64,000 nucleotides of DNA from Pedobacter panaciterrae (GCF_013204795.1 NZ_JABMKW010000018.1:1-64000); one strand, 5' to 3'; counted from the first letter of the stretch, positions 8,385-18,470 are shown. Numbers and translations: made by a program. The notes: generated by a model from the sequence alone, not told the origin.

Positions 8385-9713
8385 ATGGCGAAAATACTCA
8401 TTATTGAAGACGATTTAACTTTCTCTCAGATACTAGAGGGCTTTTTAACAAAGCATGGGCACGAGCCATTAGCTATAAACGAAGTAAAAAAAAGCTTCCA
8501 AATACTGGAAAAACAAACCTTCGATTTACTTTTAGTCGACTATCGTTTACCTGATGGAACAGGTCTGGATGTATTGGCCCATCTTCGGGAAAAGGGTTCG
8601 CTACAGCCAATTATCATCATGACGAGTTTTAATGATGTAAGAACTGCTGTGAAATCTATTCAGCTTAGCGCCTTCGATTACATTACTAAACCAGTCAATC
8701 CAGAGGAATTGTTAATGATTATCAATAATGCTTTGGGTAAAAAAGAGTCAGAAAGCACAACCGATTCGGTAGAGCACACAGATGCAATAAAAGGTAAAAG
8801 TGCGATTGCTGACAAGTTATATGAACATATAAACCTGGTTGCACCCACAGATATGTCTGTCATTATTCAAGGAGAAAGTGGAACCGGTAAAGAATATGCT
8901 GCAAGGGCCTTGCACATGCAAAGCAAGCGCAAAAACAAGCCTTTCATAGCAATAGATTGTGGCGCGCTTTCCAAAGATCTTGCAGCCAGTGAGCTCTTTG
9001 GTCATGCAAAAGGAGCATTTACCGGAGCATTGAATGATAAAAAGGGTCAATTTGAAATAGCCAGTGGAGGAACTCTCTTTCTAGATGAGGTTGGAAATCT
9101 AAGTTATGAGGTTCAGGTAAAACTACTCCGGGCGCTTCAGGAGAGAACAATACAGCCTGTTGGAAGCACTAAAACCATCAAAGTTGATGTCCGCATTATT
9201 ACAGCTACAAACGACGATCTGAAAGCAAGTGTAAGCAATGGATCATTCAGAGAAGATTTATACCATCGTCTTAATGAATTTAAAATTCATCTCCCGGCAT
9301 TAAGAGATCGCGGAAAAGACCTGGAGCTTTTTATCAATCATTTCATTAAGTTATCAAATGCTGAACTACAGCGGAATGTCTCAAATATATCTTCCCCTGC
9401 AAAGGAATTATTGCTTCAGTACGACTGGCCGGGAAACTTAAGAGAGCTTAAAAACGTAATTAAGCGAATGGTATTGTTAACTCCAAACGAGACTGCCGAA
9501 GTAGATTCCTTACCGGAAGAAATGATTGTTGCTATTAATCAAACCCCTAAACCTAGCGGGTCAGACCTTAAGGCAATTAATGAAGTCAATGAAAAGGCAC
9601 TTATAATGGAAACACTGGTAAAGGTGAAGTACAATAAATCAAAGGCAGCCAAATTGCTTAATATCGATAGAAAAACGCTGTACAGCAAAATGGAACGTTA
9701 CGAAATTGAATAA
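8385..9713 (+). CDS. Sigma-54-dependent response regulator (NtrC family)
   Basis: 442 aa from the ATG at 8385 (MAKILIIEDD). An in-frame upstream ATG at 8316 would add 23 hydrophobic residues before the receiver domain and is unlikely. Domains: receiver (residues 1-120; phospho-acceptor Asp in LLLVDYRLPDG), AAA+ sigma-54 activator (~140-370; Walker A GESGTGKE, GAFTGA loop, Walker B GGTLFLDEVG) and a C-terminal Fis-type helix-turn-helix (NKSKAAKLLNIDRKTLY). The GAFTGA motif means direct contact with sigma-54. It overlaps tail-to-tail by 16 bp with the hybrid kinase, its probable partner. An octamer TATTTTTG at 8353-8360 may be the promoter -7 box. Confidence 0.93.
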   Translation: MAKILIIEDDLTFSQILEGFLTKHGHEPLAINEVKKSFQILEKQTFDLLLVDYRLPDGTGLDVLAHLREKGSLQPIIIMTSFNDVRTAVKSIQLSAFDYITKPVNPEELLMIINNALGKKESESTTDSVEHTDAIKGKSAIADKLYEHINLVAPTDMSVIIQGESGTGKEYAARALHMQSKRKNKPFIAIDCGALSKDLAASELFGHAKGAFTGALNDKKGQFEIASGGTLFLDEVGNLSYEVQVKLLRALQERTIQPVGSTKTIKVDVRIITATNDDLKASVSNGSFREDLYHRLNEFKIHLPALRDRGKDLELFINHFIKLSNAELQRNVSNISSPAKELLLQYDWPGNLRELKNVIKRMVLLTPNETAEVDSLPEEMIVAINQTPKPSGSDLKAINEVNEKALIMETLVKVKYNKSKAAKLLNIDRKTLYSKMERYEIE

Positions 9714-12205
9714 TCGGGCTTTTTCAATTCTTCATCAATTTTGTCTAAAAGTCCACTCAGTTTTTCAAGCAATAACATTATTTCACCTTTTAAAGGCTCA
9801 TCCAGCTGTACGCTATTATTCAATTTCAATTCGCACTCCCTATATTCCTTTGCCAAATCCTTAGAGCCAATCTGAGCTATTCTCCCAGCCAATCTATGTG
9901 TCAGCAAACGCAATACGACCAAATCATTTTCTGCTGTTGCCAGTCTAATTTCATCACCATCAGTCTGGCAATCTTCTTTAAATCTCAAAAGAATTTTATT
10001 CAACTGCTCCGTATCGCCATAAGTCATTTTTTTTAATGACGACAAGTCAAGTTCTAGCTCATGCAATAAAGGCTCGCTATGGCCAGGATGCTCAAGAAGT
10101 GCCGCTAAAAGTTCTGCCTCTCTAAACGGCTTCATTACAATACCATCAAAACCATTCTCTAATAAAAAGGCACGTTCATCAGGCAAAACCTGAGCAGTAA
10201 TGGCATATATATTTACATCATTCCCCACCTTCTCTCTCAAAAGTTTACACAGCTTTATACCATCCATTTCGGGCATTCGCATATCCATTAAAACATAACT
10301 AACGGTCTTGTCCCATTCTGCATTTAATAACTGGGTTGGAGAGTTAAAACTCCTATAACTTATACCATTCTTTTTAAAGATAATCTCACATAAATCCAGG
10401 ATTAACTGATCATCGTCAACAATCCATACTTTATGATGCGACAATGGTTCGTACACCGAGAGCTGAGTATTGTCAACCTCTGGTTCATTGGCATAAGTAA
10501 AAGTCAGGTACACAGTAAAAGCACTTCCTTCATTTACCTTACTTTTAACATAAATTCTCCCTCCCTGATTCTCAACAAGCGATTTTATAATCGTTAATCC
10601 CAGCCCTGTCCCGGTACTATTTACCACTTCACTTTCAATGGTGTTAATCTGCTCAAATTCGTTAAAAATCACCTTGCCATCTTCTTCGGAAAGTCCAATA
10701 CCCGTATCTTTTACAATGAATGTAAAATGGACATTTTCATTTTGTCTTTTGTAAAATGCTGAAAGCACAATCTCTCCCGTTTGAGTAAATTTAACTGCAT
10801 TTCCCAATAGGTTATAAAGGATTTGTTTTAATCTAAAAGGATCTCCATAAATATATTTAAGTCCCTTCAAATCAAAGTCAGCAACCATTTTCAACGACTT
10901 AGCCTCAGCCTGTGGTCTCATTACAGAAATAACTTCAGCTAAAAGTTGCCCCACGTCAAACACTTTGTTAGAGAAAGTGAACTTACCTGATATAATTCTG
11001 TTATAATCCAGCACTTCGTTAACAATTTGCAACAAATGTTCTGACGAGTGATAAATAGCATCAATATCTTTAGACTGTGGATATTCTTGCTGCTTAATCA
11101 GCTCGGCGTAACCAATTATTGATTGAAGCGGCGTTCTAATCTCATGACTCATATTCGAAAGAAAACGTTGTTTGGCCCTTCCATGATACTCTGCTTCATC
11201 CTTTGCCAATTCAAGCTCATTCCTATATCGCCCACTTCGGGTAATATCCGTTAAAATAAGATATAGCAGCACTCCTGTCAACACCAGAAAAACAAGCATA
11301 ATTAATGAGATTGTATTGATTCCGGTGTTTACAACCTTTTTTGCTTGAATCCCGTTTACTTCTATTTGGCTTACCACTTCGCTTTCAACCTTTCTTAAAA
11401 CGTCTAACATCTGACTAATTAGTACACTGTTGGCATTGGCAAGTACAGCTTCTCTATTTAAAAAACTAGCATTCTTTTGTTTTTGATCATCTTCAATAAT
11501 CTTCAATGATTTCTTCAAATCACTAGCCATTTTCTCTTCAGCAGATAACGCTATCGTATCTCTTTTTACCTTTTCTTCACTTACAATTCTTATGGAGTTA
11601 TCATTCTCACTTTTCTTTCTACCAAAAAGTTTCCCAAAAAAGCTTCTTGGCTTATCCTCATTAGGATAAATAGTTGTTGTAGATGTCTTTTCTTCAGTAG
11701 CAAGAATGGTACTGTCTGCCTGCTCAGCACTTTTAGAAACTATATCATTAATATTTTGAACCTGCGCTGAAAACGACTTGTTATTTACCAAACGCTCCCT
11801 GACTTTTAAATAGTTAATAAACTGTTTATCACGCTCGCTCAACAGCCTCTTTATAGTAGCTATTCGATCCAATTGAATAGAATCATTAGCATATAAAAAC
11901 CCTAAACTATCTAAAATAGATCTTAGCTGTCGCGATTCTTTAAACAGCTTTCTATAGTTCCCCGGATCATTGAAGGCTTGTTTCTTTTGCAATTGATCAA
12001 GACTACTAATCTTCCTCGAAATAACATTCACAATCCTTAATCGCTCACTGGGAGCAGAGATATTCTCAACAGTATTTAGCATTTCCTTAAATGCTACTCT
12101 ACTCACTCCCCACGCCATAAAAAGAGCAAAACACGCCAAGAGTAAAGCTATTATAACCTTACCCTTTATCGATTTCATGAAACTCTTTCTGGGGGAACTA
12201 TTCAT
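9698..12205 (-). CDS. Hybrid sensor histidine kinase (HisKA-HATPase-REC-Hpt)
   Basis: 835 aa inner-membrane kinase. TM1 lies at ~15-34, an extracytoplasmic helical sensor region of ~260 residues with no recognised ligand domain follows, and TM2 is near residue 300. Then come HisKA (MSHEIRTPLQ, ~350), HATPase (N box GNAVKF, DTGIGL, GTGLGL), a receiver domain with phospho-Asp in DMRMPEMDG (~643) and a C-terminal Hpt domain with His in THRLAG (~770). This His-Asp-His chain needs an external receiver, and the convergent NtrC-type regulator whose end overlaps this gene is the obvious candidate. Confidence 0.93.
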   Translation of the reverse strand: MNSSPRKSFMKSIKGKVIIALLLACFALFMAWGVSRVAFKEMLNTVENISAPSERLRIVNVISRKISSLDQLQKKQAFNDPGNYRKLFKESRQLRSILDSLGFLYANDSIQLDRIATIKRLLSERDKQFINYLKVRERLVNNKSFSAQVQNINDIVSKSAEQADSTILATEEKTSTTTIYPNEDKPRSFFGKLFGRKKSENDNSIRIVSEEKVKRDTIALSAEEKMASDLKKSLKIIEDDQKQKNASFLNREAVLANANSVLISQMLDVLRKVESEVVSQIEVNGIQAKKVVNTGINTISLIMLVFLVLTGVLLYLILTDITRSGRYRNELELAKDEAEYHGRAKQRFLSNMSHEIRTPLQSIIGYAELIKQQEYPQSKDIDAIYHSSEHLLQIVNEVLDYNRIISGKFTFSNKVFDVGQLLAEVISVMRPQAEAKSLKMVADFDLKGLKYIYGDPFRLKQILYNLLGNAVKFTQTGEIVLSAFYKRQNENVHFTFIVKDTGIGLSEEDGKVIFNEFEQINTIESEVVNSTGTGLGLTIIKSLVENQGGRIYVKSKVNEGSAFTVYLTFTYANEPEVDNTQLSVYEPLSHHKVWIVDDDQLILDLCEIIFKKNGISYRSFNSPTQLLNAEWDKTVSYVLMDMRMPEMDGIKLCKLLREKVGNDVNIYAITAQVLPDERAFLLENGFDGIVMKPFREAELLAALLEHPGHSEPLLHELELDLSSLKKMTYGDTEQLNKILLRFKEDCQTDGDEIRLATAENDLVVLRLLTHRLAGRIAQIGSKDLAKEYRECELKLNNSVQLDEPLKGEIMLLLEKLSGLLDKIDEELKKPDYSIS

Positions 12206-12410
12206 CTTAACTTTTTAATTATAACGCCAGTACTACGTAGGTATTTCCGCTTCGTATTCACATTTTACTAACTACAAGTATTATTCCATTTAAGCCAAGA
12301 CAATATAACCGATCTAAAAAACAAAATAATTCATGCCAGTTTGGCTGAGTAATTGGCCAAAAAAATTCAACAATTAATATCGAATTTTAATTCTCCTATT
12401 CAAACCAAAT

Positions 12411-15386
12411 ATGAAAAAATTACTGGCATTCACGTTTGTGCCGCTACTATTAATACTTTCACAAGCAAAGGCTCTAAAAAGGACAGCTATTGAAATTACA
12501 ATAGCTAAAGACGCCACTCATGTAGCTCTTATTAAAGCCGATACGGTTGTTGTTATTACCGGAAGCACATATTTATTCACAGTTGACACACCAGAGGATA
12601 AGGGATTAATTTCTACCAGCACAACCGTAAACCAACTGACACGGGAAATAAAATCTAAAGATGGATCTCTGCAAACATATAGAATTACGACAAAGGATGG
12701 CAGTTCAAAAACTGAAGGAGCATTAATTACCGGCGATAAACTTGTTGTTACGTCCGGTGATAAACAAACCGAAAAAAAGTATATCATCAAACTGCAGCCT
12801 ATGGCCATTGGAGGAAACCTGCAACTAGATGAACAGCAGATAACCACCAATACAAGCACAAATCTTACTTTATATTTTACAGCTGGGCAAAGAAGTCCGG
12901 ATGCTACAGTAAGTATTTCCCTACCTAAAGGCATTAATGCTACCCTTGAAAACACCACTGTAAATGTTATTGGGCGGGGTGATGTAAAATTAAAGGACCT
13001 TAGCAAACAGTCCATAGGGCGCACTGGCAATCACTACTCTTACTCAAAGGTTGGGAGCATTACAATAACATCAACTCTAAAAGGACAAATTCTTAACTTT
13101 AAGCATCTCGATTTAAGGCCAGCAAACGGAGCCGACCTCAAAATTGTCATTTCTAATGTGAACTTACCTGTAGCAGATAAATATCTTTTCAAAGCTAGCT
13201 ATACGACGTCTAAACCTGAAATTCTTAAAAGTCCGGGCATAGGTTCCGAAATTGTAATACTAACTGCAACCAAAACCATTTCTGACTTCAAAAGAGTGCT
13301 TAAAAAGGACATTCGATATAAAGAATTACCCTCAACATATACCAATGCTACTTTTAAATGGGGATCCAATAAAAAACCCAGGAATATTCAAGTCATGCAG
13401 TCCCTCGACAAAGGAAAGAACTGGATTAAGGCATCGGCAAGTATAGATCAAAAAAAATCCACTGCGACTATATCAAATTTAGTCCCTAATAAATTATACA
13501 CTTTCCGATTATTAATTACTACAGGCGCCAAAAAAGATACCTCCAACTCGGCTTACTTCTATTCGGGCAAAATGGACATAAAAGACTTCGGAGTAAATGC
13601 TGATGGAAAAGAAGATAACACTGAATCGATCAATAAAGCCATAGCATACCTAAATAAAATTGGTGGTGGCACACTTCTATTCTCTCAAGGAACCTATAAT
13701 GTACGCACCGTTCATTTAAAAAGTAACGTTTATTTGTACATAGATAAAAATGCAACCATTAAGGCCATAAAAGGAGCTGATGCTCCTGAATCTACCTGGT
13801 TTAGTGACAAAAAATATAGATCTGGCCTATCTCCTACTGATCCTGGACCATATGCAGATCCGGAAAACTACATGACAAAACAGGATGTGGGACATCATTA
13901 TTTCAGAAATGCTATGTTTTTTGGCGAAAGGCTAGACAATGTAAAAATTATTGGTAATGGCTTAATTACCGGAAATGGACATCTTGTAAATGGCGATAAC
14001 GTAATGAAGAACGCGCCAAACAATAGAGCCGACAAAATGTTTACCCTAAAACTATGCACAAACCTTGAGATTGGAGGCATTCATCGAGAAGAAGATCTGT
14101 GGTATGATGCGGAGAAAGACGAACCATATTATATTGGAAACAATGGATCAAAAATATTTGATCACGACAATATGTTAAAAATTGATCGCGGCGGTCATTT
14201 CGTACTACTCGCTACGGGCACCGACAATATCAATGTACATAACACCTATTTTGCAAAGGACAGCCAATCTAATGCCCGAGACATCTATGATTTTATGGGC
14301 TGCAATAACGTTACGGCTACCAATATCTATTCAAAAGTAAGTTCCGATGACATCATAAAGCCAGGCTCAGATTGCTCACTCGGCTTCACCAGACCGGCTA
14401 GAAACTATAAAGTTCGTAATATCATTGGCGACACAAATTGTAATCTTTTCCAGGTAGGATCTGAAACAGCTGATGACATTAAAGACATTTGTGTTGATAA
14501 CATTTATGTTCTTGGGGCCAACAAAGCGGGCTTTTCCATATCAACTAATGATGGCGCGCACATTAGTGATATTCATTTAAATTGCGGGCATACAGGCAAG
14601 CTACATTCCAGGTCAAAGATGTACAGAACCAGGGCTCCTTTCTTTATTTCTATATCAAATCGTGCACGTATTCTTGGGGCAACAATTGGCAGATACGTAT
14701 TTACGGAAAATGGTGTTAAGCACGACGAATTACTTGTAAAAAATGTAAACATAGGAAAGGTAGAGAACATTATTCTTAATGGAATAGACGTATCAGAAGT
14801 ATATGGTGGAAGTTCTTATGGCGGAAAAAATGGCCGTTGGAAAGCATACGATGGCTCCCAAAAAAAAGCAACTCCAATTATTGCGGGATATAAACTTCCG
14901 GATACAGATTCAGTTAAAGGGGGGCTCAATTTTAAACTTCCGAATGGTCAGCATACAGGCTACATTACCAACATTCAATTCAATGATGTTCATATATTAG
15001 TTAAAGGAGGTAATTTAGCATCCGACACCTCAAACCTTGCACCTGAGCTTGGCGTAGGGCAATACAATGTTGCAAACCTTAATGTACAGCCGTCATATGG
15101 CCTCTGGGCTCGCCATGTAAAAGGTCTAGAAGTAACCAAGAGTACTTTTAACTACGAAACCAGAGATAGCAGGTACGCCATTTTTCTGGATGATGTTTTG
15201 GACGCGAAAATATCATCTGTAAAAGTAGTCCGGGCAAAAGACAATAACCATATTATAAAACTCAAAAATTCATCAGATATAGCTATTACAGATATACTAT
15301 ACTACAAGGACGCATGGGAGAATTCACCGGCAAAACTCCCAAACATCCACTCAAAAAAATCCAATGAAAATGGCCAATATCCGTAA
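12411..15386 (+). CDS. GH28/pectate-lyase-like beta-helix secreted protein
   Basis: 991 aa with a signal peptide (to about residue 22). The first ~300 residues are beta-rich domains of unknown type, ~300-390 look like a fibronectin III domain, and ~390-980 form a right-handed beta-helix. The helix opens with the pectate-lyase-3/GH28 signature DFGVNADGKEDNTESINKAI and carries an SSDDIIKPG motif resembling the paired catalytic aspartates of polygalacturonases. The GHG and RIK motifs of classical GH28 are not evident, so the exact activity is uncertain. Polygalacturonan or another uronate polymer is a likely substrate. It is divergent from the histidine kinase and not in an operon. Confidence 0.8.
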   Translation: MKKLLAFTFVPLLLILSQAKALKRTAIEITIAKDATHVALIKADTVVVITGSTYLFTVDTPEDKGLISTSTTVNQLTREIKSKDGSLQTYRITTKDGSSKTEGALITGDKLVVTSGDKQTEKKYIIKLQPMAIGGNLQLDEQQITTNTSTNLTLYFTAGQRSPDATVSISLPKGINATLENTTVNVIGRGDVKLKDLSKQSIGRTGNHYSYSKVGSITITSTLKGQILNFKHLDLRPANGADLKIVISNVNLPVADKYLFKASYTTSKPEILKSPGIGSEIVILTATKTISDFKRVLKKDIRYKELPSTYTNATFKWGSNKKPRNIQVMQSLDKGKNWIKASASIDQKKSTATISNLVPNKLYTFRLLITTGAKKDTSNSAYFYSGKMDIKDFGVNADGKEDNTESINKAIAYLNKIGGGTLLFSQGTYNVRTVHLKSNVYLYIDKNATIKAIKGADAPESTWFSDKKYRSGLSPTDPGPYADPENYMTKQDVGHHYFRNAMFFGERLDNVKIIGNGLITGNGHLVNGDNVMKNAPNNRADKMFTLKLCTNLEIGGIHREEDLWYDAEKDEPYYIGNNGSKIFDHDNMLKIDRGGHFVLLATGTDNINVHNTYFAKDSQSNARDIYDFMGCNNVTATNIYSKVSSDDIIKPGSDCSLGFTRPARNYKVRNIIGDTNCNLFQVGSETADDIKDICVDNIYVLGANKAGFSISTNDGAHISDIHLNCGHTGKLHSRSKMYRTRAPFFISISNRARILGATIGRYVFTENGVKHDELLVKNVNIGKVENIILNGIDVSEVYGGSSYGGKNGRWKAYDGSQKKATPIIAGYKLPDTDSVKGGLNFKLPNGQHTGYITNIQFNDVHILVKGGNLASDTSNLAPELGVGQYNVANLNVQPSYGLWARHVKGLEVTKSTFNYETRDSRYAIFLDDVLDAKISSVKVVRAKDNNHIIKLKNSSDIAITDILYYKDAWENSPAKLPNIHSKKSNENGQYP

Positions 15387-15403
15387 AAACATTAATTTTC
15401 AGT

Positions 15404-16381
15404 TTACACAGCCATTTCTCTGTTGTATTTACTACGATACTGAATTGGCGACAAACCCGTAATTCTTTTAAAAGTTGTACGGAAAGCCTTGTTGTCGGTA
15501 TACCCTACTTTATACATCACCTCGTTAATATTTTCACGCGAAGATTCTAAACTAATTTTAGCAGCTTCCATTTTTACCCTTTGGATATATTCTACAATGG
15601 TATTAGAAGTTGCTTTTTTAAATCTCCGCTCCAGATTTCTTCTGCCAATTGCCTGCATCGAAGCCAATTGATCAATAGTTATTTTCTCCTGAAAATTATT
15701 CTCTATAAATTCCTGGATCTTCTTAACCGATTCATCTTCGTGCTCTTTTTGTCCTTGAAATATCGTAAACGACAGCTGGCTTTCACGATCAAGCTCTATA
15801 GCAAAAACTTTAGCAGAAAGAACGGCAATCTCACGACCTGCATATTTCTCAATCAGGTACAGGATAAGATTAAGGTAAGAAAAAGCCCCACCACTTGAAT
15901 AAATTCCATGCTCGTCTGTAATGATTTTCTCAGTAACAAGGCTGACATCAGGGAACATTCTCCTAAAATCATTCTCGGCCAACCAGTGAGTAGCACACTT
16001 CTTTCCTTTCAATAAACCAGTAGAGGCCAATAAAAATGCACCAAGGCATAAACTTGCAATTTCTGCTCCCTCTTTATACTGTTTTACGATCCAAGGGATG
16101 AAATCTTTATTCTTTTCTATAGCTCCGCTTATTTCCCCATCAATAGCAGGTATTATGATAAGGTCTGTTTTTTCTATATCCCCAATCAAAAGATCTGTAT
16201 TCACAGTAAACAATCCTCCGCTAACAGGTGTCTCCTTAGTTAAACCTACTAATTGCACTTTAAATAAAGGTGGCTGGCCTTTCGCTTTAAAAAACTCATT
16301 CACCTGACTAAACAATTGACGGGATCCTTCAAGGCTCCCCAAAATAGCCCCCTTGGGAACCAGGATAGATATATGTTTCAT
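15404..16381 (-). CDS. GlxA-type AraC family regulator (DJ-1/PfpI + HTH), copy 1
   Basis: 325 aa. Residues 1-~190 are a DJ-1/PfpI-like domain with Cys112 in ASLCLGAFLLA at the nucleophile-elbow position. Residues ~215-325 are an AraC helix-turn-helix domain (IDQLASMQAIGRRNLERRFK and VMYKVGYTDNKAFRTTFKRITGLSP). It is a clear paralogue of the gene at 28791-29768, with the same length and order. Family members sense small metabolites, but many have lost enzyme activity. The upstream region shares an element with the paralogue. It ends 17 bp from the convergent GH28-like gene. Confidence 0.92.
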   Translation of the reverse strand: MKHISILVPKGAILGSLEGSRQLFSQVNEFFKAKGQPPLFKVQLVGLTKETPVSGGLFTVNTDLLIGDIEKTDLIIIPAIDGEISGAIEKNKDFIPWIVKQYKEGAEIASLCLGAFLLASTGLLKGKKCATHWLAENDFRRMFPDVSLVTEKIITDEHGIYSSGGAFSYLNLILYLIEKYAGREIAVLSAKVFAIELDRESQLSFTIFQGQKEHEDESVKKIQEFIENNFQEKITIDQLASMQAIGRRNLERRFKKATSNTIVEYIQRVKMEAAKISLESSRENINEVMYKVGYTDNKAFRTTFKRITGLSPIQYRSKYNREMAV

Positions 16382-16402
16382 ATTCTAAAATTAATGATAT
16401 GT

Positions 16403-16448
16403 TTTGTCATAATCAACCCCCTAATATTGACGCATTTACACCCCCTAA
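16403..16448 (-). promoter_or_regulatory. Candidate operator upstream of GlxA-type gene 1
   Basis: TTTGTCAT (16403-16410) and ATTGACGC (16426-16433), 23 nt apart, resemble the TTTGTCGT pair 21 nt apart upstream of the paralogue. Here there is also an exact direct repeat ACCCCCTAA at 16416-16424 and 16440-16448. Two-turn spacing fits AraC-type binding. Confidence 0.4.
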
Positions 16449-16739
16449 GTACCTATTTTTATCATACCACACCATTTTTATTAATCAGGTTAAAAAATGG
16501 GCAATCTAGAAATTTCACATAATTAAAAATTCCTTTAAAAAAATTCGGGAAAATCAGACAAATATGTACCTTAACAAAACCATTTATAAACACCAAAAAA
16601 ACGTTTAGCAACAGAATGATAGGGATTTCTGAGCTAATGCAAATACCTGAATAAAAGAACTTCCTTAGGAAAAGGCCATGTTAAATAAATGTTAACCGGA
16701 ATTAACTAAAATATAATAAAAGCAAATCAAGTAAGTAGC

Positions 16740-16747
16740 TAATTTTG
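16740..16747 (+). promoter_or_regulatory. Possible -7 box of the ECF sigma gene
   Basis: TAATTTTG matches TAnnTTTG and ends 7 nt before the ATG at 16755, implying a very short or absent 5' leader. No good -33 TTTG is seen at the usual distance. Confidence 0.35.
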
Positions 16748-16754
16748 TTGCATA

Positions 16755-17339
16755 ATGGCGAATAGAAGTTTACCAGATCATGAATTGTTACAAAGATGCC
16801 GGGAAGGAAATACCCGTGCATTTGACTTGCTATTTGAACGATATTTTAACAAGTTAAATCTTTTTGCCCTAAAATACATTCGCCAACAATCTATAACGGA
16901 AGAACTCATAATGGATCTGATGTTAAAGGTTTGGGAGAAAAAAGACAGCTTCCAGGAGGAGGGTTCTTTGGGCCCTTACCTCTTTAAAGCACTCAAAAAT
17001 TCTATGATTGACTACTTCCGGAAAAAGGAGCTCTCCACAACCCCAATTTGTAAGTTAATAGAAGATTCTTTCACTCAGGATACAACTAATGAAGCGGTTT
17101 CTTATAATGAACTTCAAAAAATCTATCTTGACCATCTTAATCAGTTAAGTCCTCAAAGAAAGCTTGTTTTTGAAATGAGCAGACACGAGAACCTTAGCTA
17201 CCGCCAAATTGCCACCAACTTAAACCTATCTGTAAAAACAGTAGAAAGTCACGTTTCTGCGGCCCTTCTTTTTCTCAGAAAAAAAATGAGAAGTCATGTA
17301 AACCTTATCCTTACAATCATCACTATTCATTTTTTATAG
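16755..17339 (+). CDS. ECF RNA polymerase sigma factor
   Basis: 194 aa sigma-70 family protein. Region 2 is at ~15-85 (FDLLFERYFNKLNLFALKYI, then LIMDLMLKVWEKKDSF) and region 4 at ~125-180 (LSPQRKLVFEMSRHENLSYRQIA, HTH LSVKTVESHVSAAL). The size and motifs fit the Bacteroidota ECF sigmas that switch on susCD operons. FecR follows after 97 bp and a SusC with an STN domain comes next, the usual outer-membrane-to-sigma signalling set. Confidence 0.93.
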   Translation: MANRSLPDHELLQRCREGNTRAFDLLFERYFNKLNLFALKYIRQQSITEELIMDLMLKVWEKKDSFQEEGSLGPYLFKALKNSMIDYFRKKELSTTPICKLIEDSFTQDTTNEAVSYNELQKIYLDHLNQLSPQRKLVFEMSRHENLSYRQIATNLNLSVKTVESHVSAALLFLRKKMRSHVNLILTIITIHFL

Positions 17340-17436
17340 CTGAAAATCAGTTAATTATAAAAAATATCTATTTTACATTCAGGGTATTTTTCCTTTTTTA
17401 CGTATTCACTAATGAAGGCCCAAATAGCAAACCAAA

Positions 17437-18435
17437 TTGAACAAATTATTACTTAAAAAGTATTTAAATAACACCTGCACAGATCAAGAACTGGAGCAAG
17501 TAAAGCAATTCCTGAAACAACCGGAATCGGAAGAGCTATTTCGTGAAGTTCTTGATGAAGCCTGGCAGGAGATGGAAGAGCCTGAATTGAATATTCATGC
17601 AATGGCAACCTACCGCCAGCAATTGATGCAAAAGGTTCAAAACAATAATGAAAATATTCCTGAAACAAGCAAACTCTGGCCAAAAACATGGATTAAATAT
17701 GCAGCAATCCTAGTTCTTCCGCTTATGTTTGGCCTTTACCAACTTTCAAAAAATAAAAAAGAAATAAGTGCTAAGGTTGCTATTATAGAATCTTATAATC
17801 CAAAAGGTCAGCGTTCAATAGTATCCCTATCAGATGGAACAGTAATCTATCTTGGCTCAAATAGTAAAATATGCTACCCTAAAACATTCTCTAATGTCAG
17901 AGAAATCGAACTAATAGGCGAGGCATTTTTTAAAGTAAAAAGAGATCCGGCCAGACCGTTTATAATTCATACCAATAATATTCAAACTAAGGTTCTTGGC
18001 ACATCTTTCAAAATAGAAGCATTCAGGGGAAATCCGGTTGAAGTAAGCGTGGCAACAGGAAAAGTTAGCGTGGATAGACAGGCCGACCCTACCAAAAAAC
18101 AATTAACCTCAGTTGCCGTTCTTACCCCGGGCAACCTTGTAAATTGGGACGAAAAAACAAAAAAAGCAACCTTAGCTAAAATCTCGACTCAGGAACTTGA
18201 ACAATGGAAAGATGGAAATCTTACATTCAACAATCAACGTTTAGCAGATGTTGTTGCGGTACTAGAACGTTGCTACAATGTAAAGATCCATATCTCCTCA
18301 GATGCGCTGTCTAATTATCGTATAAATACCACCTGCTCTTTAAACGAATCTATAACTAAAATTATGGACATTATGGGTAAAGCGGCAAGTTTTAAATATA
18401 AGCTGCAAGGCGATCAGATTATAATTTCTAACTAA
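17437..18435 (+). CDS. FecR family anti-sigma factor (TTG start)
   Basis: 332 aa. The start is TTG at 17437 (MNKLLLKKYLNNTCTDQELE); a TAG four codons upstream excludes an earlier in-frame start, and the next ATG would delete the conserved N-terminus. The cytoplasmic part (1-86) should bind the sigma factor, a single TM segment spans ~87-103, and the periplasmic FecR and C-terminal domains follow (SDGTVIYLGSNSKICYP, GEAFFKV, LGTSFKIEAF). The C-terminal STN-like region (NNQRLADVVAVLERCYNVKI) contacts the SusC STN domain in related systems. Confidence 0.93.
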   Translation: MNKLLLKKYLNNTCTDQELEQVKQFLKQPESEELFREVLDEAWQEMEEPELNIHAMATYRQQLMQKVQNNNENIPETSKLWPKTWIKYAAILVLPLMFGLYQLSKNKKEISAKVAIIESYNPKGQRSIVSLSDGTVIYLGSNSKICYPKTFSNVREIELIGEAFFKVKRDPARPFIIHTNNIQTKVLGTSFKIEAFRGNPVEVSVATGKVSVDRQADPTKKQLTSVAVLTPGNLVNWDEKTKKATLAKISTQELEQWKDGNLTFNNQRLADVVAVLERCYNVKIHISSDALSNYRINTTCSLNESITKIMDIMGKAASFKYKLQGDQIIISN

Positions 18436-18470
18436 TTAAAAATCAAACTATGTAAACAGAAAAAGCTACC

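Larger units (their letters stand above)
16382..16754. other. Intergenic region between the GlxA-type regulator and the ECF sigma gene
   Basis: 373 bp without a gene. The left part holds the GlxA-type upstream repeats (16403-16448); the right end holds a TAATTTTG octamer. The A/T-rich middle shows no terminator, RNA gene or coding signal that I can support. Confidence 0.6.

Noticed and set aside
12518..13030. 170-aa minus-strand frame inside the GH28-like gene
   Set aside because: Shadow of a well-supported plus-strand gene; no family resemblance.
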